This document shows positions 34,916-45,400 of a stretch of 64,000 nt of DNA, in pieces. A program made the translations under genes and the position numbers. The stretch's first letter is position 1. The number at the start of each line of letters is the position of its first letter. The DNA lies in NCBI GenBank assembly GCA_914767715.1, contig OU612072.1, forward strand, positions 27,094,001 through 27,158,000, read 5' to 3'. The DNA is from Membranipora membranacea. Taxonomy: Eukaryota; Bryozoa; Gymnolaemata; Cheilostomatida; Membraniporidae. The notes beneath the pieces were generated by a model, which searched no databases, was not told the DNA's origin, and saw nothing but the letters and a program-made list of their open reading frames with translations.

Positions 34916-35437
34916 AGGAGTTGTCCCTACCGTAAGAATGCGCATCCATAACTCGGAGAATAATCATAGCAGGAACATGAAAATTTCATCGAGTGTTTTA
35001 TAGCGTGATGCGGTATGGAAAATTAAGACAAATTGACTAAAATGACAGTTTTGCAATTTTCGCAATAAAATGGCCTACAGAATTGAAAATTGGCATTTGA
35101 AACTCTTACGATGAAGCCACCTTGCACAACCGATCCATGATATGACTAAGCTGACCAACTATGACGTTGAATTTAAATTTTGGAAAGTTTGGCATTCACT
35201 TAATGATGCTAATATTATGCCAATAACCTCTATCTTGGTGGTAGTTTGGTGACGGTGGTGAGAACAAGGGCAATGCCTGCGCATATATTGCTTATCAGGA
35301 GTTGTCCCGGCCGTAAGAATGCGCACCTATTACTCGGAGTATATTCATAGCAGGAACATGAAATTTTTTCAAGTGTTTTATAGCGTGACGCAGTATGGAA
35401 AATCAAGACAAATTGACTAAAATGACAGTTTTGCAAT
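34916..35437. repeat. two direct copies of a ~142-bp repeat
   Basis: 34916-35057 and 35296-35437 share AGGAGTTGTCCC, CGTAAGAATGCGCA, CATAGCAGGAACATGAAA, GTGTTTTATAGCGTGA and AAATGACAGTTTTGCAAT in the same order with scattered mismatches. The copies are about 240 bases apart. No terminal repeats are obvious. The 35-bp repeat shared with 28.2 kb begins right after copy 2. Confidence 0.85.
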
Positions 35438-35716
35438 AGGCAACTTACTGAGCCCAAAAATAACATTTTTATAATTTGGAGTTGTGTTATCAATGCCCAT
35501 CATAAAGGGACAGTTCACTATAGGAAGGATACTAAAATATTCCTATTTCTTTGATAACTCGGTAGCAGCATATTTTCTGGAAGTGGCATTCTCAGATCAG
35601 GTACATGTCGTCTTGTCTTGTCTTTGAGAAGGGGCTGATCGAGGTAGCTCGAATCAACCTGGGTTCAGGTCTCAGGGACCCATAGAACTCAAGCCTTCCA
35701 TAAAACAAAGTTTAAT

Positions 35717-36050
35717 CTAGCATCGTTGTTCAAAACGCCCCGAAATACGAATGAATCGGAGCAAATCTGAAACTGTGATGCACGTTGGCTTAGCTGCCCC
35801 CTTTAGGACGGATTGACCAAAGGTTCGCTGCCTCGTCTGTTTGTAGAATTGGCATGAGGTTTCAAAGTGAAGGGCTGTATCCTTGTCTTGACCACATTTT
35901 GGACAGTCTATTTCATTTGTTAGCTTGAGTTTTTGTAGGTGTACCTTGAATGGCCCGTGACCAGTTACAACTGATATGAGGTTACTGATCTCTGAGCGTT
36001 CAAAGCAGAGGAGACCAGTTTCAAATCTTAGAATCAGTTCATTAATGAAT
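35717..36050 (-). pseudogene. LINE ORF2 C-terminal zinc-binding fragment
   Basis: The minus-strand frame reads SVVTGHGPFKVHLQKLKL, then CPKCGQDKDTALHFETSCQF. This is the TGHg...HL...C-x-x-C...H-x(4)-C block that follows RNase H in I/jockey-type LINEs. It reads into AT/GC triplet repeats upstream (36066-36350). It is probably the missing end of the RNase H fragment at 38.6-39.0 kb or of another copy. Confidence 0.7.
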
Positions 36051-36065
36051 GATTTTGTATGATTA

Positions 36066-36350
36066 CCATGTTTACGGTACCCGGCCATAATGCCATGGTC
36101 AAAATGCCATTGGGACAAAATGCCAGTGACATAATGCCATTGCCATAATGCCGTTGCCATAATGCCATGGCCATAATACCATAGGTGATAACACCACTGC
36201 ACATTATGCCAATGCCAAAATACCAGTTGTACAAAACGCCAGTTGTGTCAAAATACCAGTGGATAAAACGCCGGAGTGGACATAATACCATTTGGGACAA
36301 CATACCATATCCCAAAATACCAATGCCATAATGCCAAAATATGTTACCAA
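36066..36350. repeat. degenerate CCATAATGCC repeat array
   Basis: More than fifteen imperfect copies of a 9-18 base motif around CCATAATGCCA, with variants AAAATGCCA and AATACCAGT. Because the array largely lacks stops on the minus strand, it extends the LINE reading frame artificially. Confidence 0.8.
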
Positions 36351-36410
36351 ATAAAGATCAGCCACGCTGTATATTTTCTTGTTAGTTATATTACAGCTGC
36401 GAGTTGCTCA

Positions 36411-36560
36411 GTCAGAGTAGGAGGTGCTTCAGCTGGTTAGAGCCATCTCCTTCACTGCTCAAGTCTCGAAGTTTCTACGTTTGAATTTTGATGATCTCTG
36501 GGGTTTGTTGGGCCCCATGTGTACCGAAGGCTAGTGTGCGTTGCAGAAATTGCAGCCAAA
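36411..36560 (+). mobile_element. tRNA-derived SINE relic
   Basis: GGAGGTGCTTCAGCTGGTTA resembles the start of a tRNA with its A box. About 45 bases later CTACGTTTGAATTTTG resembles a B box. A unique body follows. The stems do not pair as a tRNA. Confidence 0.45.
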
Positions 36561-37279
36561 TATTGTGCCGCAAACTCTATGGGATATGGCAAATTAATTG
36601 ACTCACTAAAGTTGACCAACTTTATGTCTTGGCTAGAAGGGTTTTGACTGGTCTTGACTGATGCTATTACTGGCGTCATGAAGGCTAGCATGATTGAACA
36701 TAGTCTAGGAAAATTCTGTTCATGAGTTCATGAGTATGCAGTTTAGCATAAAAATACAATCTTTTTCAGCGCTAAGACACTGGAAAAGTGACATCTGAGG
36801 CAAGGCCATTTCTAGAGCGGTCATAATGATTATCCTTGTATTGGATACTTTTTTACATCTTGTTTATAGCTTTCAACATGATACCGACACATTTGGCAAC
36901 ATATTACAATGCCTAGTTTTTCTTTTTAATCGCAACAAGATACGTTTTCCACTTAGCGCCCACCGTACCTGCTATGCACCACTTGACCATCGACGCCCCA
37001 CCTGCCCGATTATGAGATTGCATCCTGGCCCTACCCAAATTTGTTGAACAAGGCTATACATGCCGTTACTTAACAAGGACCTTTATCCTCGCTTGTTATT
37101 GGTGTTAAGAAATTTAAATTTGTTGGATCAAGTGTTGCATTCATGGTTTAAAATCATGTTTAAAATATTTTGAATTGAGCATGATTTCAATAAAAGTTTC
37201 AAAATTCTGTATTCAAAAAGCATTTGTAATGGCATGATTTTTAGTTTTTCATAATTATTAGAACTGTGACCCCTGGTCT

Positions 37280-38280
37280 AATTCACTTGATGAGACGCAG
37301 AGCATTTTTGTAGAGTCGTAGCTAGCTATCACTTGCGTGGCCCCAGAACTCTAATTCGTTGATCAAAACCGGATGTAAAAGCTATAAATAATGTCAACCA
37401 TTAGATTTTGCTCAACAGCTGGACCGAGTGCTTGTATCATCATCATCAGGGTCAAACTTAATTTTTCTTTCAGGCTTTTAAAATGCTCATGGACCATGGA
37501 AGTTATATTGGAGTTTCAACCTACAAATTTTGTTGTTCCTTTTTCTTCTGGAATAGAGTTCCCGATTATGAGCTTTTAATCTTATGGGTTACAAATTTTG
37601 TTTGTGCTTCAAAAATATTTTCTGATAGTTTATCACAAGACGGTTGGTGATACACCATTCAGTTAACAGAGGTAAATTTCTCTTCGTTATTTCAGGCTTA
37701 GTACTAAAGATATTAGTATCGTCAGCAAAAGGTATTTAATTTAGATCGGGTGATGCATTTAAAAGGTCAATATTAAATTATATATTAAAATTAGTACTGT
37801 CTGAGAACATGACAGACAGTAAACCTGACTTAATTCATTTACCAAGACAAACTGTTTTCTATATAAAAGATATATTTCGAACAGTTGATATGAGGGAGAA
37901 GAAAATCTGAAATTTTCTGTATACTTATAATAATGTCGTGATTCATGTATATGTATTGTATTGAAAGATCTAAAAACAAACCCTGATTGATTTTTCCATC
38001 ATTAAAATGGTCGAAAAGTTGTTCCATTATAATATTGAGTCAGTTGTACTGAGCTTCCATCTAATGCCAAATCTCTAATTTGTGAGTAATTCTTTGCACT
38101 CTGAGTACTCTCTCATTTGCACAGAGAGGAGTTTTTTTGAAACCTTCGATGTCGAGCTTAAAATTGAAATGGGTCTGTAATCAATTTCTATGGATATCTA
38201 TTTAAGAAAAACAAATTTGCCTAGTAACACCACATTTTGACGAAACGGCTCTGTAAATTGGCTTTCTTACCTTTGAGTAG
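37280..38280 (-). pseudogene. decayed LINE reverse transcriptase, minus strand
   Basis: On the minus strand: FNDGKINQGLFLDLS (about 37990) is RT motif A (FLDLSKAFD type), followed by H-D-I-I-I-S; PFADDTNIFS (about 37720) is the catalytic F/YADD motif; the thumb remnant follows to about 37380. Upstream the frame is broken by several stops. It is a fossil of a different LINE family from those at 16-20 and 50-54 kb. Confidence 0.65.
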
Positions 38281-38556
38281 AAAAAAAAAGTTTGTTGATG
38301 GTGTATATGTTCGGAAGAGATGTAAAAACATATCTATATCCTTACTATCATACACGTCCTGTGACTCACAAACCCCTATAAAATAACTTTGCTGAATACG
38401 ATGGACATGGCCTAGCCGTGAAAGTTCATTTTGGGTGAACAGACTTTTTTTTCCTTGTTAGTTGTGACTGTAACTTGTTATACAATTAATAAATGCAGAG
38501 TTAACCTGCTCTATGTTCAATCATTGTGGTCTTATCGATGTCATTAGTAACATGAG

Positions 38557-39033
38557 TCAAGACTTGGCATTCGAAAAAAAGTTGAAGAATTGAACAGTTG
38601 TGAGAGCATTTGAGACAGCAGTAATTTCAGCTTGGAATACTGTTACTGTGTTTCCAAGGCATTGAAACTCTTCTATATCTCGTACAAAAGGAGGATTATT
38701 ATTACTAGTAATGAATACACCTGATCCAACGCCGAGATCATTTCGTGAACCATCTGTATACACATTGATGTCATAATCAGTTTTAACATCCCGTTCTATC
38801 CACCGCTCTCGGTCTGGTACCTCAAATTTCACATGAGTCATACCAAACACCAGTGTGCGGGGGATAGAGTCGGAAGGCATCAGGGCTGGTGAGCAAATGG
38901 TAGTTAGTATGTTAAAAATTGTGTTGTGACCATATTTATGATTTGAGTCCCACTGATTGCTTGCCATAAGCCTGTAACAGGTTCTCATAGCATGTGATTG
39001 AATTATAATATGGAGTGGGGTGAGATCTAGCAA
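38557..39033 (-). pseudogene. LINE RNase H domain fragment
   Basis: The frame begins with DLTPLHIIIQSHAMRTCYRL, the linker found before RNase H in I/jockey-type LINEs, and continues into NVYTDGSRNDLGVGSGVFI, the first catalytic Asp block (T-D-G-S), and TVTVFQAEITAVSNAL, carrying the catalytic Glu. The third catalytic block (S-D-S-x-A) appears degraded (FFSNAKS, stop). The C-terminal zinc block may be the one at 35.7-36.05 kb. Confidence 0.75.
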
Positions 39034-41380
39034 ATATTCAAGGGCTGCAGTAGGAGTTGTCTTAAAGAGTTTGAAAATGTTAATTCTGCCAGCCGGTTGA
39101 GTCGAGAGATGTATTTTCAGGTGTATAATCTACCAACAAACACATTGGGATGGAGAAAAAAATTCTAGTTCCTCAAACCTTCAAACCAGCGATGTAATTC
39201 TTGCAGTGTCATATGAAACAAGGTTATTATTCTGGGATATGTGGTAACACCTTAGTAATAGTATAGAAATTATTGATACGATGAAAAATTAGACCATGAC
39301 ATGATATAACAGTGGTCTGAATGATGCACCGCAAGAAATACACTGCAAACGATTGGTCTGGCATATCTAACCTAAGTGTATACATTATACAATGCTGAAA
39401 CCCCAGAAGTTCCTGGCCTAAATGACCAGAAAATTTAGAAAAAAAACAATATAACATTATTCAAGATTGGATGGTCAGCTCCAGACCCTAATCGACTCAA
39501 ATGTATGATATTGCATGACAAAAAGGCCACCCATCTCATACTTTGAGATACATAAATTTATCTCTAAACTGGGATTTTCTCATTCTGACAGTGTCTTAAC
39601 AAAAGAACAATCCTATAATGACAATGCTATCCCTGATTCCCCAGCTGTGGGTGCAGCGGTAACACTGTTTCTGGGACAGCTGAGAGCGGAGTTGCAAAAC
39701 GGCTGATTATACTACCAGGTTGTTGATATCAATTTGTGACAAATTTACATTTTCAGGTCATGATGTAACAAGGATTTTCTTTGTCTAAAGCGGTGAGCAA
39801 TTATTCTCATGAATGACCAGACAGATTCTCAAATTTTTCAGTTACATTGATTAATGGTTTATTACATAACAGAGCTGTAACATGCTGTAACAGTCATAAG
39901 GGACAACAGTAAATTGAAGAACAGTACCATAAAAATCCTAATAATTATTTGTAATCTTTGCCCTTAAAAGACAATTTACAATGTGCACACAGGAAAATAC
40001 ATTCGTTAATTTGATCGAATTCTAACTATAGGCAGTCGTTGAATAGGGGAACTAAGAAGTCGTCAAAATATGATCAATTCAGGGTCATAAACTGATCAAA
40101 AGGATCTAGTATTTGTATCAATGTAACTGTATGAATCAGATCTATGATTTCCAGTAGCCTACCCTCGCAGCAATCCCAAGAAATGAAACTATCAAGCTCT
40201 TTTACTCTGGTCCATGGTGATACACTGAACATCATTTATTGCTCGAGCGGGGCTGTTCATAATCTGCACTCATTAATTTTAATATCAGGTTTTTGTGGGG
40301 TTTGGTTGCAGTCCTGAAGTTGACCCGAAACTGTACTAGTATAGAGACGCTAGGCTAGATAGCATACACATCGAGGGAGTCGGCAACGAACATTATATTG
40401 GTTGTTGTACCAAAATTATCGCCCTCTTACATATGTTGCATAACTCTTCCTATTTAGGATAATTGGTATGGATGTAATAATAATCTCTACACCTTGTGCG
40501 GTGACACTGTGTTTGTAATAATGCTGCAGGCTACATCGTAAGGTTAGATTGGAGCGCAGCGTAAAACAGAAATATAAGTTGATACAAAATGGAGGCTCGT
40601 CGATTAGCTGGTTGGCTGTACGAGTCTTGACAAGAAATTGGTGCATAAAATGATGACAAACAAGTCTATACTTAGAATGAGTGCGGCTAATAGTAATCAA
40701 GATTTCCATGTAGTGAAATGTAGGACTGTGGTTTACAAAAAATGTCAGCATCAACATTTCTAATGGGTAAAAAACTGCTAATAGGTAATTGCGACAGCAT
40801 TGCTCAATCTGAAAACTTAGCTGCATGAATCAGATCTATGATTAAAGTAGCTTGTAATTTTTTCCATAAATATTAATTTTGACTTAGTTAATATACAATA
40901 GATGATGGCCAAAGTGTACAAGGATTTCAATAGTTGTTATTTTGGCCGATCAACAATCTGAAAACCACTAAAACTACTACAACCATTACAAAATAAAGTA
41001 CACCTATGCTGTAGTATGTTGGATAGGCCCTGGGGGCCGATGTCAGGGAGACATGCCCCAATGCTCCTATGAGAGTTGTGTAACAAAAGGCCTTTTGTTT
41101 GGTGAACAAAGGAGTACAATGGCAGGCAAAGTGTGCCTGTCTGAATGCATGTTGGATTCGTGTGATTGCATGCTGGGGCGCGTGTATGCTAGGCTCAGCT
41201 CTCTACTTTTGCTACACTCATTTGTGGGTATACACAATTCACCCGCTGCTACGATATGTAGGAACCACTGGTAAAGGGTATTTCACAACTGTACTTTATT
41301 TTGTAATGACAACTAAGTATTTATCATTATATATGCATGTGTAAAAAAGGTGAATACTGTTTATTTTGTGTTTTGTTGGT
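39034..41380. other. intergenic, one short dispersed repeat
   Basis: ATGAATCAGATCTATGATT occurs at about 40132 and about 40825 in direct orientation, each followed within 10 bases by AGTAGC, so a diverged repeat is present twice. The 136-codon minus-strand frame at 40416-40826 has no motif or splice support and is not called. Confidence 0.4.
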
Positions 41381-41389
41381 TGTATATAA

Positions 41390-41638
41390 ATCAAGCTGTT
41401 TGATTTGTTGTTGGAGCGTGTACATTTATTATGTGACCATTGTGTCAATGACTTATAAATGACTGTATATCAACTGTACATCAACTGTACATCAACTATA
41501 TATCAACTATATATCAACTATATATCAACTATATATCAACTGATTATAATTGTGATGGCATGCCTTATTTATACTATCGGCAGCATGCTAAATGAGCATG
41601 TGACTTAATTAGTGGTCACTGCATATGAGGACACAACA
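41390..41638 (-). mobile_element. probable Ty3/gypsy 3' LTR
   Basis: On the minus strand a polypurine tract (AAAGAGGGA, 41647-41639) is followed at once by TGTTGTGTCC, the TG start expected of an LTR. A TATA-like GTATAAATAAGGC (about 41574-41562) and AATAAATGT (about 41431) follow in promoter/poly(A) order. It lies directly downstream of integrase coding at 41831. The LTR's far boundary is not defined. It contains the 11-bp tandem array at 41467-41543. Confidence 0.55.
41467..41543. repeat. 11-bp tandem repeat, 7 units
   Basis: Seven contiguous units of ATATCAACTAT or close variants (ATATCAACTGT, ACATCAACTGT), lying inside the putative LTR between its TATA-like and poly(A)-like motifs. Confidence 0.95.
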
Positions 41639-41830
41639 TCCCTCTTTACCTCATTACACTTGAATGAGTAATTGAATGAGTAATTATCTGAAAACTTTAC
41701 ATACAAAAAGCGAGCATAAAATATTACAGCAACATAAATGTCTTATTTATAAAATTTGTCAGCAATAATATATTTTAGTATGTAAATGATATGTCAATGG
41801 AATCTCTTTATAGTGTAGAGATGTTCAGAG

Positions 41831-42337
41831 TCAATTGCAGCCAGCAGCTACCGTGCCATCCTTGCTATTATTCACGTTGTCAGTGGGGGTAGGATTTGCC
41901 TTGGCATGAAACCGCAGGAGTTCACTCTCCTTTGACTCTGTTTTGCTGCAGTGCATCTGGCACTTTTGACATGACGTATTAGGCTGATTTCCTTGATAAT
42001 ATGTGTAACAGAAGTCGTAGTAATCCTTGAGACTGCTTAGATAGTTAGTGTATCTGTCTGGAGTGTTCTTATGGCGTGGCGATCTTCTGACACTATTTTC
42101 CCTCTGAATGTATGATTTCATGGGTTCTCTTGTAGGGTCTCAGATGGGAACTGTTACGGACATATTCACGTCCATCTGAGGATAACTTACTATCATTATC
42201 ATACATGGGTAATTTGGTACGCAGCTTACGACCAAATAGTAATTCTGCTGGACTCTTACCAGTCGCAGGATGGGGTGTATTTCTATAAGAAAATAAATAC
42301 TTGTGGAGTTCACTTCCCCAATAGTAATATAAAGCAA
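41831..42337 (-). pseudogene. Ty3/gypsy integrase C-terminal fragment
   Basis: On the minus strand: SELHKYLFSYRNTPHPATGK, then SPAELLFGRKLRTKLPMYD (about 42300-42200), the hallmark end of the gypsy integrase core; after a frameshift near 42140, RRSPRHKNTPDRYTNY, the basic R-R-S-x-R-x-x-x-x-P-x-R-Y tail. The upstream pol (protease, RT, RNase H) is absent. The fragment abuts the 3' end of the KDZ-like gene on the same strand, so read-through transcripts are possible. Confidence 0.8.
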
Positions 42338-42446
42338 TCTGAAAATATCTCAGTATAGCATGCAGCTAAAAGTTAGTACGAGCAAGCCTGAACTTTTCCA
42401 TAACACTGAACAAGATTGAAGATATACACCAGCGACGTCCATGCCA

Positions 42447-45400
42447 TTAATCCATCTCACTGATGTCTCCATCTTCTTCCATCTGGTCATCTTGAAACAT
42501 CGTCATTAAGTCCACGGGCTAAAAGAAAAACCATGATAGATTTTGAGCAGATACACAATATGTGTGCATGACATGGTTTCAAAGGCGATGTCTGAAACAT
42601 GAGATAATAAAACCTTAGGGGTCGGAGTTCTGTCAATATATGCTTTTCAAAAGAGGCTTGGGCATAGACTGCAATGCATTCCAGACAAAATTACAGAGAG
42701 GTGAGAACAATTAGATCCATCCTAGCTGATTCATCTGATGCTTTAGGCAAATAAACAGATATGACAGTCCTCCTCATCTTATTTCTTTTCGAGAAATCAC
42801 TGAGACATAAATCGATGAACAGGTAATTTTTATATCCACCTCTCCCAAGCCACAGCATTCTCATATGCAACGGACTTGAAATTTGACTAGAAACTTATGG
42901 CCTACCTCAAAGTGATCAGTGAAGAGGTCTCTTGCTCTATCTACTATACTTTGTAGAAAAACATTTTTCGAGGATCTGCATCTCATACCTAGAAAACAAA
43001 TTTTACTAGTGTTACCCATCCTTCAACCAAGGAACACAAAACCAACTTATTTCCTGTAAACTGTTGGTCATACAAAATTACTCTAAGGTTTAATAAACCA
43101 ACTGAGATACTTGAACCCTTCGTAAGATTCTGTATTTACAGCATACTGAAAGCGCGTATCAAAAGTTTTATCACCACATGCAAGCCAAAAATCATAACTG
43201 AGGCTTGGTAAACTCACTGAGAACTCTTATCATGTTATCTCTTTCTCGCTCTAAGATGGGGATTTCCTCTTTGGTGCGGTTCAGAAGATGAAAGTTCTCA
43301 ACAGCTTTCAGCACTTCTGGTGTTATTCGAGATACTACAACAAACCAGATAACAGCTATCACAGTAACATAGCGGTACCGGTATAGCGGTACGTTATTTC
43401 GATTGATAGTTGATTATGTGATAATGCAAGTCAATACAATATCACATCCCTGAGGCACAAACGACAAGAGTTTCTGTGTTGCTATCAATCAATATTAATC
43501 AAAATCCTGTTCAAGCTAAATTTTCTACAGTGAATAACAAGCATTGTCACTCACCACAAGATCTGCTTGACCAAGGGAATTGCATCGTAGTCACAGCTGC
43601 GAGGATTGAGTCTACTGATACACCAAGGTTATTCTTGTTAAAGATCTCAGCCTGTTTTGTCAGCTTTGCCTTTTCTGCAGTGAGCTGACGTCGTTTGGCT
43701 GCTCTCCTCTTACTTGTGTCTAGGATGACAAACATTACAATGTTTGAAACTTAATAAACTGGGGATTTTGACAGTTTTATGTGCAGCTATATGCGTAGAC
43801 AGTAAAAATATAAAGACTTTAAGGTTTTTCGAGGACAAATGGCCAATTATCGAATTTAAAACTTATGTTCATATGCTTACCGGCAGTGTTGTGGATTTCA
43901 CTAGTGCGTTGGTTGTAAGAGCAGGCCAACTCCTCGATCTTTCTCTCAACAGGGTTCAATCCTATGAGGAAATAAAATTAACTCACACGGATAATATGTT
44001 ATACCCTACAGGTTTACACAATCAAAGTGAGTTTAACTGCCCGTTTTGAAGTTGTAGACAATAAAATGTTGCAGATAACAACTAGCCAGAAAGAAGTAGC
44101 TCACCATAGAGCTAGATAAAAATACTATCCAATACTACTGATGGAACGTGCATGCTTAATATTTTTCTATGAGAGATAGAGGGAGTGAGTGTGAGATTAC
44201 TTACCGGTGCCAACATTTTTCAGATCCTCTGCAAGAACACCCAAACTTTCCACAGTTAAGTCTAGTGACTGGCAGTGGGAGTTGACTGTCTCTGTAAGTT
44301 TTGTGATATTAGTATGAGCCTGTAAAGATGGAATGACAACTGCAAACATAATAAACTGTACAATCTCCACAATGTTTTGTAGGAGTTGTTTTTATCAAAT
44401 AGGCAAGCTCAAAGTATTAACTAAATAATTCACTCATTAGAGGTGTCAGACTTGTTGTGTAAGGACCTAATTCAGGATAGCAACATGTGTAGTTAGGTGA
44501 TACATGATGTTATTACAGAAAAAAGCATATGCATTCTCGTTTGAAACAAAAGCTTCCAATGTTCTAGACAATTGTACATTATCGTTGTATTACCTTGGTT
44601 AAGTTCTTTTTAATCTGTGCAGGCAGGTCCAGAAGTTTACGGAGATTCCAAAACCCTGCACCATCTTGCAGTCTTCGACGCCTTCCTAAAATTAGAAAGA
44701 TATAGCCTAAGTCTGTAAAAGATCCCAAAGTGTCCATAGACAATATTGCATGTTTTGTCTTTGGCTTTGCCTATCATATCACTTGCCTTGAATACGTATT
44801 ACCACTACAGAGCGCACTGACAGTATATAGTGTTAACATTCATTTGCTGACCTGTGGCTTCCATGGTTCTAGTGATTGCACCAAGTCTCGACATGTAGCT
44901 GTTGGCCTGTTCTGTGCATATTGAGAGTGTAGTGCTCTACATGTCTCCGTTTAGGCTGATGCAGCGTGCATATTTATCTTATGATGACAATACTCAGATT
45001 GAAATAGGAAACCAATGTGATGACCAATTTTACACAGCCTTGAAAGTCATCATAGGCATGATTGGTAATGGAACCACAAATATAACTAACATACTCATCA
45101 ATTTTGGACTTTCTCTTATATCGGTACAACTTCATGTTCCCATCGATGTGCACAGCATGGGGCTCCTCTTCACAGGCTGGGCAGCTATAAATGGCTCCTC
45201 CCGTCAGCATTTCAAAAAACCGCATCTCCTGCCGGCGCCATTCAGAGAATGTGTAGTTGAAGACATCCTGCTTCATGTAAAATGTATTCTAAAATATCAA
45301 CAATTTAATGTAAATATTGGCGATTGTAAGGAAAACAAAAAACAACCATTGTTTATTTCAAAGCAAACTCAAAGCAATGAACCAAAATATATAACTAACT

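Noticed and set aside
35627-35700. tRNA-like words (CTGGGTTCAGGTCTC)
   Set aside because: No A box at the right distance, and the B-box match is poor.
40416-40826. 136-codon minus-strand ORF
   Set aside because: No motif, no splice sites, biased composition; it overlaps a diverged dispersed repeat.
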